64,000 nt of DNA from Styela clava (lineage: Eukaryota > Chordata > Ascidiacea > Stolidobranchia > Styelidae), in NCBI RefSeq assembly GCF_964204865.1, contig NC_135256.1, forward strand, positions 19,745,703-19,809,702, written 5' to 3'. How positions within the stretch are numbered: position 1 is the stretch's first letter; every line of letters starts with the position of its first letter. A program made the position numbers and the translations under genes. Under the pieces are notes generated by a model. It ran no database searches. It saw nothing but the letters and a program-made list of their open reading frames with translations, and had not been told where the DNA came from. This document shows positions 1 through 15,100 of the stretch, in pieces.

Positions 1-133
1 CAATTTTCTAGTGATGACAATGCATTCACCAAAACAATTCGTAAAGTCGGTCGTGTAGAATCAGTGACATGATATCATCATCAGAGCTGATAACATCATT
101 ATCAGTTTTTTTTATGATAATCCTTATCTAAAA
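1..133 (-). other. COPB2: COPB2 3' untranslated region (partial)
   Basis: On the minus strand this follows the COPB2 TGA stop at 136-134. I see no AATAAA signal before the window edge, so the 3' end probably lies outside the window. Confidence 0.6.
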
Positions 134-3100
134 TCAATCTTCAAGCAACTCATCGTCGAGGTTAATGCCCGATGTATCAATGTCATCATCCAAAACAAGG
201 TTTTCTATGTCTAGGTCCAGATCCTGTTTGACATAGGAAATAGAAATTGGAAAGTATTATAAAAAGGAACCATTTTGGGGTGAAGATCATTAAGGGAATT
301 GTACCCATTTCACCAGCATATCATGCATATGTTTTCATAATAAAATTTCAAGCAAGAAATGGGGACACAATTGGCTTAAAAATTCACCCACAATTTCCAA
401 TCAACATCACACACATGCAAAAGGATGATATCTCTGGTGGATCAAAACAGCATGCCAAGTACATGTGAGACAAGAGAACCTCCTATATTTTATCAATTCA
501 TTAAGAATTCAAAATGGGGTGAGTTTTCTACATCACCCCAGTGTACGCTATAAACTAGTTCAATAATAAATAGCATGGGAAAATCTTGGCATCTCCAGTC
601 ACAACAGTACTTATTCATAAGAGTGAGTCAAGGATTAAATCTGGGACTAGGTGTGTTCTTCAGCAAATATATATTTGGAATGGAAAGATTCGAAATTTCG
701 AAAATGCTTGATCTATTAACACATTACCCTTTGTCCTGTTTGACGAGGATAAAATTTTCCTTGTAAAAAACTATACAAAAAAAATATTGATAAACGACTA
801 ATGCCACAGGAAAACTTTAATAGTCCGGTGAACTGTGACGACGCAAGCTCACATTAAACATTTCAAATCACAATTTGAAACACCATGCCATACTAAGTAG
901 CAGTGTAACTACAGACGTCCAAAAAAATTAGTTTAAACTAATTCTACTTGTAGAACTGCTTTTTATAAATTCACACAATCAAAATTATGCTTTTCCATAA
1001 AATTGCCTCAAAACCATTAGCAGTTCGCTAGCAATCACAAAGGGGTTTAAGGTACCACCTAATCCGCTGAAACTGATCAAGTGGCCCACAATGCCAAATA
1101 AGCTCATCACCCATGTGCCAAGTGGAAACAGAATAATGAATATCAGCTGATGAATTTACCATAATACAACATATTACAATGTTCACCAATGCACCATATA
1201 GCATGCAATAAAAAAACTAAATTCTAACTAATTGAGACATGTAATTTATTATGATCAAGCCCAAGTTACGTTGCAGCTGAAAGCAGCTTTACCTCGATAC
1301 AAATAATTCCTTATTCTTGCATGTAGTTTGACTGCAAATTGTTTTAAAGTTTAAGATTATGATACATAAATCATAACATCATAAGAGATAACTAATGTAG
1401 TGTTGTTGTTCTAAAAACAATCAATTCTTTACACGAGTTTGTTTAGGCTTTAACTTTAAATTAGGGAAGAGAGTTTAAAGAGTGGCACACAACTTTAGAA
1501 AATTCGGGAGATTGAATTTGAGAATCAAACTAAAAAACTTTCTTCTATTATTCCAAAATTAAAAATGAAATAAATCGTATTATTTACAAACTCCATGCTC
1601 ATGCAATTAATGATAGATTTATACATCTAGTGATGAGAGATATGCGTCTGTTGAAACCTTTTGTTCAGACTGTTGTGAAGGTTCGACAGCAGGCTCTTCT
1701 TCCTGTATTGGCTCATCTTCCACTTTAGTTTGGGCAGGTTGAGGTTCCTAGAATGTATTACCACAATTGGAAATTGAGTGAAATTATTATGCATGCATTA
1801 AAATTTGCTAAAAAATATTATTTTTTTGACGTATTTAAAATTTATCATGTCAATTTATCAAGTTATTTGCATTCATCATATTAATTCAAAGTATCAAATA
1901 CCTAATTCTTTGTCAATTATATCTTATAATTATTGCAAACAATGTCACACTTGTTAGAAATCCAAGTTTACAAAACAGAAGGGAACACTTGTTAATTTGC
2001 CCAAAAACATAAATCAGGGAAAAAATAAAACCATATCAAAATCAATATTCATGTTCATGAATGAGGTCAGATATAAGTACACAGCAAATAAAATCATGCA
2101 ACGATTATAAAAGAGATGATGGAAATCAGGGGTTTCCCAATATCCACAATCCCTGGCCACCCTTCCAATTGTGGCCGCTTGGTTTTCAATAAAAATACTT
2201 AGTTTTGCTTTTGGCGCATTTCGATCAGTAATTTCATGCACATTCAATCATAAAAAGCCAACAAACAAAATCAAAAGAATAATAGTTGGGGAGGATTTAC
2301 TTTAATTTGATATGTCATCCTCATGACAAATGGTATCAAGTAAAAGCCTTTGCTCATGAAACCCAGAGTAATGGCCTATAATGGCCAAGTTTGAAAACCC
2401 TCATAAATCATCCATAACAAACAAACCTAAATCATTCATCATACTATGGTATCTTTCATTCCAAAATGTGAGATACCAAGAGGTAAAGCAAAAGAAATAA
2501 TATATTACCTGTTCATCTTCATCTGGTTCAATTAATGGAATATCTGTTTTGGGTTCAATTTCTGGTTCCTGACATTTTGATGCAAATTAAATTAAATCCA
2601 AATTAAAAAACAGCATATAATTGCATAGATTACAGAAAAATATTCAACTAAAGTAGGAGAACAGCTACAATTATATTCAGATATTGCAATAAATGCTCTA
2701 TGGACATCTAGCGTTCTTGAATCATTCAACTGGCAATCGAAAAATGCTTTATGAATAATGTTAATTACATACCAAAATAAGCAATTACTAAACCTCTCAA
2801 AAAATTTATCTCTGCATCCAGTCCCATTAACCTTTTTGTATGAGTTTGATAAAAGTATAGTTGCGATTCCCCAGCGTAAAATAGAAAGTTTGTAAACCAA
2901 AAACCACAGCAGCTAATGATGCGCAAAAAGCTACATAGTAACTCTGTTGTAATGAATGAGGTGTTATACATAACCTGTCAACATGACACTTCGAACCAAA
3001 TCAACTCAAATACCTAGCATGTCCACATAGTTATTTTCAAATGAACAACATATTGAATAATCATCAATGGCAAACAAAAGGACAACACAAAATGCAATGA

Positions 3101-6100
3101 CCACAATTCCAAAGAAAATATGACCAAAGAAATGACACGGCAAAACCGAATTCATAAAACAAACATGGAAATGAGTCGAGCTAATGTAATAAGAATGTGT
3201 GGAATTACCTGGACAATTTCACCCTGTACATCTACAAATCCTTCTGATTCTTCCAATATATTACGTTCATCATTACTCTAAATAAAAAAAATGGTATCAT
3301 TCATATGAATTTCGATATCATCTCTGGTATATACATTTGTATGAAGTGTCTGTGTAATTTCGCTTCAAATATATTATGGATACAAAGGAAGATCCCCTAT
3401 GAGATTAAAGGGCAACTTGTTCAAAGCTAAAGGCGTAAATGAGTGTCATACAATAAATAGTGATGAAAATTATTTATACACAAAAGTAGTTTTGTGGTAA
3501 GAAAATTCACTCTGAAAAAAAAACGCATTGATTTGTGATATGTTTGTTCTAATTCAAAATTGATGAGGCAAGTTTCAACAGGCACCATCAGATTCTTTCC
3601 AATTTCTACAAAAAATGTTACATTAAAATTCAATTCTTACCGGCGTCTGTAAATAATGATTTGCCGGCCTTGTTTTCTCTGTGGATTGAAGATATTTTTC
3701 AGCAACAAGGGATTCAGCCATTTGTGGAAATAAATTTTCATATTGTTTTGGATCAGCGAGTGAATCGGCAGCTTTTTTATTTGTCTGTGCTAGATTTTCT
3801 TTCCACAACCCAACAATTCTGAAAAACGTAACACAAATAGAATATAACTATCGGTTGTTGGGGTTATGTGAGACTTATTGAAGACTCTTTAATTAAATAG
3901 AATAGAATGTAAAATGAAAATGGTCATCATGCTTCCGACAGCATTAACCCAAAATGGAAAAAAAAAACTGGAAAAGCTGTTCTGAGAAAATGAGGGAAAC
4001 GTCCTGAAATCCTTAATATTAAAAAAACTTCGACGGATTTTAATTCAAACCATGATTGGATATCGTGGAGACATTGTTTTTGTTCATATTGATGTTTTGG
4101 AGCAAAAAGCCAAATTTTGTAAAAATATCCAAATTTAAATATTCGCGTTTTTACAGCATTATACAGATCTTTTTATGCCTTTATTCAACTATTTATGGGT
4201 TTTTCTAAACAACCTAGCTTGGGTATTTGAAAACCCCAAAGTAGTTTTCCATCATTGCGGCAGTTTTACATATTGGCTATTGCAACCCGTATGTTAAATC
4301 TGGACGAGAGAACATTTTTTTTTTCATCCTTAAAGAAACTTATTTTGCCCTGGACTTTAGTCACCATATACCAAAAACTCCAACTGACAGTTCGCCAGTG
4401 AGACTCAACTAGGTAATATGACTCGACTTGAGTCTTTGATGACTTATGACTATACTCAAGATTCAGGGACTTGTACTCAATACTGGTATATAAGTGTTTA
4501 ATGTGAGAGTCTATCATACCTTGATACTTCGCTTGGCATGTACGTTCTAGCGAAGAAAGCAGCTTCGGGAAGACGGTTTGTATTTAACAACAGATCCAAA
4601 CATTTCTGTTTTTGTCCCGAAATAAAATAGGACAAGAAAGCAACATTGTTTTTACCTGAAATGGTATACAAAAATCCAATTTGATGATGGATTTAGACCA
4701 AATAGAAAAAATTATAATTTGATACACAATTGATGCATTTTTCTCCTAAATCTTCATGTTCAAACAAAGAACAGAATGGGTGAAAATGTCACCAATTTAG
4801 TTATAACCGAATCAGTTTATTACGGTCTATGTTGCAAGTTAGAAAAGAACAATTTCATGGAACATTTTTAAACCTAAGAACATGATTCTGTTAATATAGA
4901 TATGACAGTGAAACTACACATATTGATTTACCCTCCAAGTCCAAACTCTTTTAATCGAATCAAATCAAATTTTTTGTTTATAGAGCATTCACAAGTGCCG
5001 ATACGAGCAAGCATCTGGTGATACGTACAGATCTACTTTTTAATTGGAAATACCGGAAGCTTTTCCTTTCGGCATAGCCACCCAATTTATTATACCCTGG
5101 GTGAGGTAGGGGGCATAGAACTTAAACCAGAGATGTGCAATCTGCAATGCCATCACAGCTACATCTAACGCTTCAAGCACTAGGCCGGGGTTTCCCAAAC
5201 TTTTTCAGCTGCAGACCACTGTGAAACTTTTTTTTGATGGACGCCCACCCTATGTCGTATCAATTTATGTGCCCAACCAACAAGAAAAGATAATGTTTCC
5301 TTTCGCGGAATAAAACTCATGGAAGTCTAAATCAATACATACTAACGTTGAATACTGGCAGGCTAACGGCAATTCGATAAAGATTATGATCTATTTGTAT
5401 ATGTTTAATAAAGACTTTTTCCATATCGTTGTGGACCCTGTGCAGTCATCATAGGCCACAGTTTGGGGAAACCCTGCCCTAGGCCATTGCGCCAGCCTAT
5501 ACACAATGCACATTAGCTTTCAATCAATGTCGATTACATTCATGCTAACTTATGTATATCCATACCTCCGGATTCAGCACCTTCTGCCAATTTTTTCACC
5601 ATGTTTGAGTTTCCTGCAGCTGTTGCCAACAACAACAATCCACCATAATCCTGTGCTTGGTGAAGACATTCTTGAGCCAAACCAAATTCACATTTTGATG
5701 TTGCAAGTTCAGCAAGTTGCTTCCATTTTTGTTCGGACTGTAGTGATGAATAGCAAAGCATCTTAGATTATTGGAATATTTGGGCCCAATAATACATTTA
5801 CAGCAGATTTTTTAAGCGGGATTTTGATTCTCCGTTTTTATGATGTAAAAATACTGAGGGTAAAACTCCCATTTAAGCTGAGATTAATCTTCTAAAAAGC
5901 AATCATTACTTATCGATCTTAATCGGTAAGTATGCTGATAGGTATTTGTTTGTTTGTCTGTTAGATACACGCAATATCTCACGAAAGCGAGGTTAAATCT
6001 GCTCCAAATTATGCATGTGCATTCATCATATCTCGGACCCGAAGCCTATTGATTTTGGATGAATTGTGTCGTATAATTAGCGAGTTATCAATTAATTAGT

Positions 6101-9100
6101 GATGGGACACACAGTGTCGCTATTGAGTCAAAGCGAAGGATACACACCGCTTGATCAATAAGTCAGCGGTCTCCGATTGCTATCTCGTTTTACTACTTGG
6201 GGATATGTTATCAAATAGTGGAAATCCAAACTGATTTTTTTTTCTGTATCATATACAAAAGCTGTAATATAATGCTTTGCGGAAATGAAGGCTTACTAAA
6301 AATATGTACAGTGTTTAATTAACCTGAATGCCAATATTGAATTAGTGAAATTACAGTAATTTTGTGCTCATAATATGCCACTGACCTCAGCTTCTTTAGC
6401 AAGAGTGTAGGCGACCTTCATGTCACCAAGTCCCAGCGCAAGTTCGAATTTATGTTCTGGATCACATGTGACTGCCATAGCTTGAACTTTGAAATTCTGA
6501 AAGTAAACAAGTAAACGTAAAATCATGATTTTAGGATTTACCTATTATTTTGATTGACAAATCAAATAACTTTTCTACAGATTTTTCCCTGAAATTGTAT
6601 AAATCCAAAAGAGAGTTAGAAACTAAAAGCTGGCTTCCATGGCAATGCCCTATATTCGTGCACAATAAATTTTTTACTTCAAGTTTTACATTGTCGTGTA
6701 TCTCTGAATAGGTCTGACAAGCAACAACTGACGAGCAAGGAGATACACTGCTTTGCAAAGACTTGAATCTTTCCATTTTGGCGGGATCACTCTCTTACAA
6801 AAGATGATGAAAATTTTTGGATACATCAACAGTATAAATACAAGGTCATAATATCAGGATTTATTTATTTCAAATAGTTTTAATATAGGAACATTTGAAA
6901 GTATGCGTCAATAGACAACAAATGGCCAGGCACTCTTATTAGGTGTATACGCTATATCTTTACTCAATCTCATATTAAGTCACATGTTACCTGCTTTTCC
7001 AAGAAATGTGCGACCCTGGTGCGTTGTTCTTTTGGAATGGACGGTAAAACTTTATCTGCAGTTTCGAAATCTTTTCTCATGACAGCAGTTTGATATTCAA
7101 GAACGGACAGTAGCAGGGAGTAGCTCACCTATTGGATTTAAGTATGTCATAAAAATTATAAATAAAAAACTAAAGTAACTATTGTGTTACTAGACGCATA
7201 ATCGATAAACATAGGAGTGCAATTTTTAAGTTAAAAAATTTTCTCAGTTTATTTAGCATGCTTCTATGACTTGAAAACAACGAGCGAAGACATAATATTT
7301 TATGGGATTGATATCAGGTTCATCAATCATTTTAAAAATGAAATAGCGTTCAGAAATCCTCAAAATCATTTTGGTGTATATCCAAAAAAATAGAACCCGT
7401 AAATTTCTTAATAACTTCTAAAAATATGAAGAAAATTTATTTAACACATGAACTTCTGTGTGTGTGTGTGTGTGTGATTGTACCCAAAAGTTTCAGTAAT
7501 CTAAGACGCTTTGCACAATTGTTATGTTCTCTTTAGAATTTGTCACAAATGATCTGGGTAATGTTTTTCTGCGGTCACCCGTGATTATAGAAATGCGACT
7601 CCTATTAAATGCTTCATATAATAATTCAACTCCACTGCATAAATAAAATACATACCACATTCAATTCCTTGTCTCCCAAATACAATCTATTATCCCGAGG
7701 AATGTAACCCAGCAAATACAGAATCCTGAACACAAATAGGACAATGGGATATGCTAACAATAAATGTTAAAACATATAACCACATAAATAGAAGATCTCC
7801 CACAGCATAGGTATATTATAGGAAAATATCTGGGAACCTTATCCGAACAAATTGATATTCTATAATTTCGGTCTCAATTTGAGATAATGCAAATGGATGT
7901 ATTTTCAAAGCACCAATATTATACAATTCTATATAATAAATATTACTCTTTCAATTGAAATTACCTACATATAATAAATCAACATAACTTGAAGGTGTAA
8001 AATTGGGTACTTCCATAGTGTGTGTACCAGGTTAGGGTTAGGCTATAATTTTAGTCAGATTTTCCTTATTTTAGCTCTATTCTGAGTTTGGAGACTGTCT
8101 GTGTTAGGCAAGTGAATATACCCCCTACTCATAAGTTTCGGTCCCTTTACACAACTTGATGCAAAGTAGCCGAAAAAAAAATTAGTTACCTCAATACTGG
8201 TACACACACTTCTGGAGCGCCAAAAATTGAATATAAAAGATGATTTATTGGTAGAGACTTTGCTGGCAAATCAAAGGTTGCAGTTTCTTAATTTAAAAAA
8301 TGACAGTATCACATAAAGCCCAATTACCTGTCTAAATGTGCAATGGTAACAATTTCTCCTCCGACGTAATAATTGAGTCTGTTCACTGAATTTGTATAAA
8401 TAAAGCAATCACCGACCCATATTCCAGTTTTAACAATTTCTTCAATTTCACCGAGAACCTATAGATAAATGTGTCATGTATTTAGAGATAATAATGAAGA
8501 ACTATAGAATGAGAGATTGAAGCAGGAATATCCTTATTCAAATTTTGATATTGTATTGTTTGGAGGGGGGGACGTGAAATTTAAAAAAAATGCGCTAAGA
8601 GCAAATTCACGTTGCCATAAGGTGAATATTTTGCAAATATGCATGCCTCTGTTGACTATTAATCCATATTCAGCGGTAACCATGTCGCATTGTTCACTCT
8701 TCATTGTTTCATAAATGAGCTACCTATTTGACGGACAGAAACAAATGTGGCCGCACTCTCGCGAATGCCCAGTAAGAAATATTTCTATACTACAACTATG
8801 AGCAAAAAAAATTTACTTATTTTAAAAACTTAAAGATCTGTTAACATATCGCATTATGACATATAAAAACTTACATCAAACGAATTTTCAATTCCATCCT
8901 CACTGACGAGATCGGGATTTTCTTGAGCTTCTGCAATTTTATTCTGATCGTATCGCAGAATAAAGAACGATTCATCTGTCGCAAGACAAACCAGATCTCC
9001 GTTGTCTGACCAGTATATCTGAAATGAAGTGAATGACAAAGATAAGCAAAAATAAAGTTAAATTTAATTATGCATAAATTAAACCAATCACACGAGAGCG

Positions 9101-12100
9101 TTACTCAACTACATGGACGAGAAAGTAATGAGCCGTTACCAGTACATAAGGCCGAGACCAATAAGTTTGCTGAAAGGAGTGGCAGACAAGCAATACTGAG
9201 GCGATAGAAAAACACAGAATAAAACAGATAAAATATTTTAGTTGGTTCTTTATGAAAAATAATTGTAATAGGGTTCAGGAGTAACCCCTTTTTACAAGAT
9301 ATAAAATACAACCAATATACATACATTTTTCGGAGTAATTTCAATTCTTCTAATGAGTTCCATGTTTTCCCAGTTATAGAACGCAAGGCCTTGAGTAGTT
9401 TTGACACCAAGCATATATCCACCGAATATATTCTCACATCCAAAGTCAGGTTTGAATGATTGTCTTTCCTTGAAATTTTTAAACAATTTGACTGAAGTCC
9501 CACTTTCACGAACAGCATATCTAGGGAAAAAAAGTTTATTTAAAATTAGATAAACGAATGTAACGATGTTGATTTTGTAAAAATTGTGAAATAATCCTTA
9601 CTCTGATGAATCATTAGCCCAAACAAATTCTAACGCTGAACCGAACGCTTTGTTGCGAAGAGCCATAGCAGTGTATATGATGTATTCACCATCTCCACAA
9701 ACAACAACAAATCTGGAACATAAAATAAAAATATAAAATGAAAAGATAAACAAATTACATTACAAAAATAAACTTCTAAAATTTGATAATTAGGAATCCT
9801 AAAACTAATCATGTCAAATCTGGTTAAATTCTCAAACATGGTTCTGTCATATCAGTGGGATTTCAATAGTAGTTGGATATCAAAAGTGAGCACAGGATAT
9901 AATATTCAAAATCTCTGAATAGATATGCCTCTCATTATGAAAAGAAGTATATTAAAAGTAAATGTAATTCATTGGAATTTACCTTCCATTAGCATTATGG
10001 CTTAAATTCTGGGGATAAACCTCACAGCTTCCCATATCTTTTACAGCAAGTTGCAATCGTTCACCATCTTTTGTATCCATATCTAAATTAAAAAAGCAAA
10101 CTTTTTACAAACCTTGACTGCAAGAAAACAGTTGTATTTAACATTTACCCTGATGAAAAGAATACAATAAGCGCTATAGCCCAGAATCAAAGAGTTAATA
10201 CGATTGAAAAATGCTATAGAATTTCGATTCAGTGAATGCTTGATTTGGGAAAAAATTTACAATAGTTCCATTTGAAAAATAGGTCATTTTAAGCAATTAA
10301 TATATCATGGTCATATAAACAATAGTTTTTATATAACCATTCTGCATTGGCAAATTTAATTTTCAGTAATTTACAATGATATATATATATATTAATATTT
10401 ATCTGTTAATTATGATTTGATTTACAATATACCGGTATATAATATTCAAAATTACTATTTTAGATTGCATTCGGAATGAGGAGTTATTTTTCATTTTTGT
10501 CATCCCCGACTATAAATGACTTGATCGGACAAGAAACCATAGTTCACCCAAGTTCGAATGAAAAAAGCAACTACGTTGGATGCTGTTGCTATTATGTTGA
10601 GCAGCACAATCGCAGATAAAGCCCCACCTCACTCAGGGTGTAATAAATTGGGTAAGCAATGACAAACGAAAAAAATTCCGGTTCTTCCGAATAAAAGTAA
10701 GTATTAACATATTGTGAAATATCAGTTTCTGCTATACTTCATATACTACGTCCCATGTCTATCATATAGAACATTTGACCCAATCGAGATGCTTATGATC
10801 ACTACCTGACATGGCTTTTAAATTTGCCTGTTGAATTTCAGAATGTTTTGCCCAAATAATTTTTCCATTTCCATCCATGGACATTGCTGGTTCTTCTCTT
10901 CCAAGTTTAATGAGAATGCTTCCTTCATCATAACCTAGTGCTACATTATTTGATCCCTGTGAGCATGAAAACATTAATGAATTAGAACAAATAAAAGAAA
11001 TATAAAGGATGATCGAGATGTATAAAATAATACCTTCAAAGACGAAATGCACCAAACTCTCTCTAATCCATAGTTGAGTGTTGTTTCAAGTCTATATGTG
11101 TTAGCATGCCAGATCTTTACCGTCCCTGTATTTTAAAAAAAATCGCAAATGTTACCGTGATTCATGATTATAGCAGGCCCCTAATCTCTACCTTTTCTTG
11201 TGGTGAGGTTTTTAGCTAGCAGTATTCATGCCTGATTCTCGCCCCTTTACCCCCATAAACATTTAGAACTCACTGTACCATGATTGAGTCAAGATAATAG
11301 GACACAGATAAATGATAACAGCTTGAAAAAATACTATCAGAGTAGAAAATACTACCAAACTTTTAGGTTTTTGACATGCGCATTGATAATTTTATCTCCT
11401 TATAAAATTGTAGAAATGAAAGACCGATTGCTTACCATCCTCTGATCCAGTCATAATAATTGGCAATTCTGGATGAAAATTGACACAAACAACATTCTGT
11501 GCATGACCTTCTAATGTCTGTACACATGTTTTGTTTTGATAATCCCATATCTTTACCAATCTATCATCAGCACCAGAGATTAGATAAGGTTTATCTCCAC
11601 CACTGTAGTAATCAATGCAATTCACTCCTGAAATTTTTCAAAAAAACCATTGATAATGAAAAAAATATAAGAGAATTAAGGATATCTGCCAGTATAGACC
11701 AATGTCCAAGAATATAGCTCAAAATGAGATTTGAATCTGCTATTAAATTAAAGGAAGTTTCTCAAATACAAGAGATCAAAATGGACAATTTCCATGTAAA
11801 ATATGTCACTTTTGTAAAAAAATATGTATTCATTTAAATTCAGCACATACTGTATTTAGCAGCATTATGAATTCATCCAAATAGTAATTTAGAACAGAGC
11901 TAATGTCAAGGCAACACTTTAGAATACCACGTTATTCATATGATTACAATAACTGAAGTACGTTAAACGAACTTTTGATCACAACAACATAGTGCATATC
12001 TGGCTCACAAAATGTTCTGAGACAAAGCTATGAGATGATTTGTTAAGAACAACGTGGTGCAAACCTTTTTCATGTCCTTCAAGTGTGAAATTAGGAGTTT

Positions 12101-15100
12101 GTGAACCAAGCTGCCAAACCTTTATCGTTCTGTCTAGCGATGCACTAGCAAACTGGTTGTTGTCCTAGAGAAAAAAATGCAAATTGAGTCGATGAACATC
12201 ATAATAAGCATGTTGGCTTGAACATCTTGTGTCAACCACTAACTACTGACAATTCTGAGGATCGACCTTTTTATAGCGCATAGCAAGTCTGTGTATGTTT
12301 GCAACTTTTATCAGTACTTGTTCTTCGTTTGGTTAATAGAGGATAGGATCGAGACTTTGCTTTGAGTTGAGTTTGAATTATATAATATTAATATTTTATA
12401 TTTAGTCAACTCTGATACAATGATTTAATTATAATATGAAAAGCATTGCCGCAGCACCACACACCACATTATTCAGAAGAATGCTCAGTGAAGAAAGTCA
12501 TAATAAGATAAGAATATAACAATTGACTAGAAGTTATTCCACGGTAGACCATTCGAATCCGCATATTTCAGCGAAGGGAATCTAGAAATAAGTAGCTGAA
12601 TGCTCGACTGCAGACAAAATATAAATATGAATTATATTTGTGTTATAATTTACTATTGCATTCGAACTGGTTATATTTGAGTTACCATTTAAATGGGTGT
12701 CATTCTTACCTTTGGATTTATCACAATCTGCATAACATAATGAGTATGTCCTTCAAATACTTGTGAACATGCCCACTTCTTATCCCAATCCCAGAGCTTT
12801 ATCATCATGTCATCTGCAAAAATACAATACTATAAAAAAATTCCTCAGATCTTATAAATTCTTGAGGATTACAGAACATTGTTGTTAATACACTTAATTA
12901 ACTAGGTATTCATTTTTGACTTTAGCTTTAAAATAAAGATGTGTCAACTTAGTAGGCTATAGGCCTACATGCTAAATATCAAAAATTATATTAGTGAGTG
13001 GCATCCCACCTTAACTCGTATATACACTTATAACAAGAGTACTGACAAGAATGATATGGTATATTGTTTTTGAACTTTTCAAAATGATATACTTTATACC
13101 TGGGTTTCTCAAACTGGGCCATCGGCCCATCAAGAAGGCCACAGGCAAAGGCCTTAGCTATGTACCATTTGAGATCACCACATGAATTTAAAGCACATTG
13201 AGTTTAACTTTGCTTTATTCTTTGAATGTACTGCATCTTTTGCTTTTGTTTGTTGGCTTGTTTACTCTCTCAAATATGACAACAAAAATATCTGATGAAA
13301 TGCGTTGAAAGGAAAACTTTTTCAAATTTTTATGGAAGAGCAAGAGGCCACAATTGTTTAGAGTTTTTGGAAGGGGCCCTGGGATCATGGAAGCTTGAGA
13401 AACACAGCTTATGCATTAGACATTCAAAAAGATATTCTCAAAAAGTTATGGTGCATCGTTTAATAAAAACATTATATGCTATCTAATGAGATGCCAAAAC
13501 TTCATGCTTGTCTCGTGTAAAATTAAGACGCAAAATCCTTTAAATATAAATATTACATTACCACTGCTGGTTAATATATATGGTTGTGTTGGATGAACAG
13601 CAATTGATCTTATATAATCGGTATGAGCTTCAAATAAGTGAACTCTTTCCAATGTATTGTAGTTGAAAACTCGAACTTGCATATCATCCTGTAAAAAAGA
13701 TCATTTCATTTACCATATGAGGCAAAATACTACATATCAATCCAGGGAATTAAAAAAAAATTGAATAAAATAGTAAAAAAAGCAACAATGCAGTAAAACA
13801 TAATAAATTTTTGTTACCGATCCTGACACAACCCAATTTTTTCTTGGAACAAATCTTGCAGCTCTCACTGGTAATTCACAAATTTCAAATGATTTTACAA
13901 GTTGTTGAGATTCGATGTTCCAAATATGAACATTACCTGAAGATCATAAGGCAGTAAAATAAATTAAAAATGTTGATTCAATTGCACAATTAATTTTTTA
14001 GGAATGGAATAGCACAGTCTTAATTCTATTTATTCCTGTGCGAATAAAGCAATAAGATGACTTGATCATATGGGGTACCGATGGTCTCTCGTCAGATTAC
14101 CAGTAAAAGTCATGCATGGGATGACTTGGCCAGTTATTTCTTTCCGATGCATGGACGCGATGGTGGAGGAAGCCTGGACCAACCAGCAGTTACATGAACC
14201 ACCCTGCGGCGGAGTGAAGTCCAGCAAACCGCTTGCACATAATTATCCCTCACAGGATTCAAATCTGCAAACCCACGTAGGATAATAAGAGATGTTATGA
14301 TTAGCGTAATCCTAACGCTTTACCAACCGCAACTAACAACCTCATCAATGGCCATTTTGATATTTGATGAATTCTTACACTTAAAAGTTGCATGGACACA
14401 CCAACATAAATCGAAAAATATGTGATTTAAAAGTCTTAGGCTCTAATAATTTCTATAGAATACAACCTTAAATTTCTTTCATTTCACGTTTAGAAAAGCA
14501 TGGAATTTCAAAATTTTATTCATGATGTCACTAACAAGATTATTTATCACACAATCCCTGGGTTACTCACCATTGTACAATGAAACAAGCATCCATGGTT
14601 CTGTAGGATGTAAATCAACACATTTGACACGATCAGATCGAGCACTCAACTTCCTCTTGATGTCAAGTCTCAGAGGCTATATATAAAGCATTTTATTGGT
14701 TGTAAATAATTGCTCTTGAGGGTATGGAACTGGATTCAACCTTTCATATTTTTTATTTTATTCTCTTCAAAGTTCAAACACTCAGACATTGTACAAAACT
14801 TCGATACATTTCAGACATTGTCTGAATGTTTATAGGATTGGATTTAGATATTTATCTAGGGGTAGAGGAAAGACGCTATGATAGCTTAACGTTAATCCTG
14901 TAATCATATGGCAGTACAGCACACTATACAAATCGGGTGACATTGTCCCGTTTCAGAGAAACCCATTTTACAGATGATCAGACACCCCTTCTTTGGGAGA
15001 CGTCTGGACATTGTTGTCCCTCAATATCGGTAATAATGCAGTATAATGAAGTTGCGCAAAATACTACAAAAAAGCGCACTCTAGTAATGTCATCATTGAA

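Noticed and set aside
8013..8076. CCTAACCCTAACC read as interstitial telomeric repeat
   Set aside because: Only two units, embedded in a dispersed repeat that recurs at 51958-52052.
9105..9518. 137-codon open frame on the minus strand
   Set aside because: Overlaps COPB2 exon 9520-9325 in another frame; no domain and no splice support.
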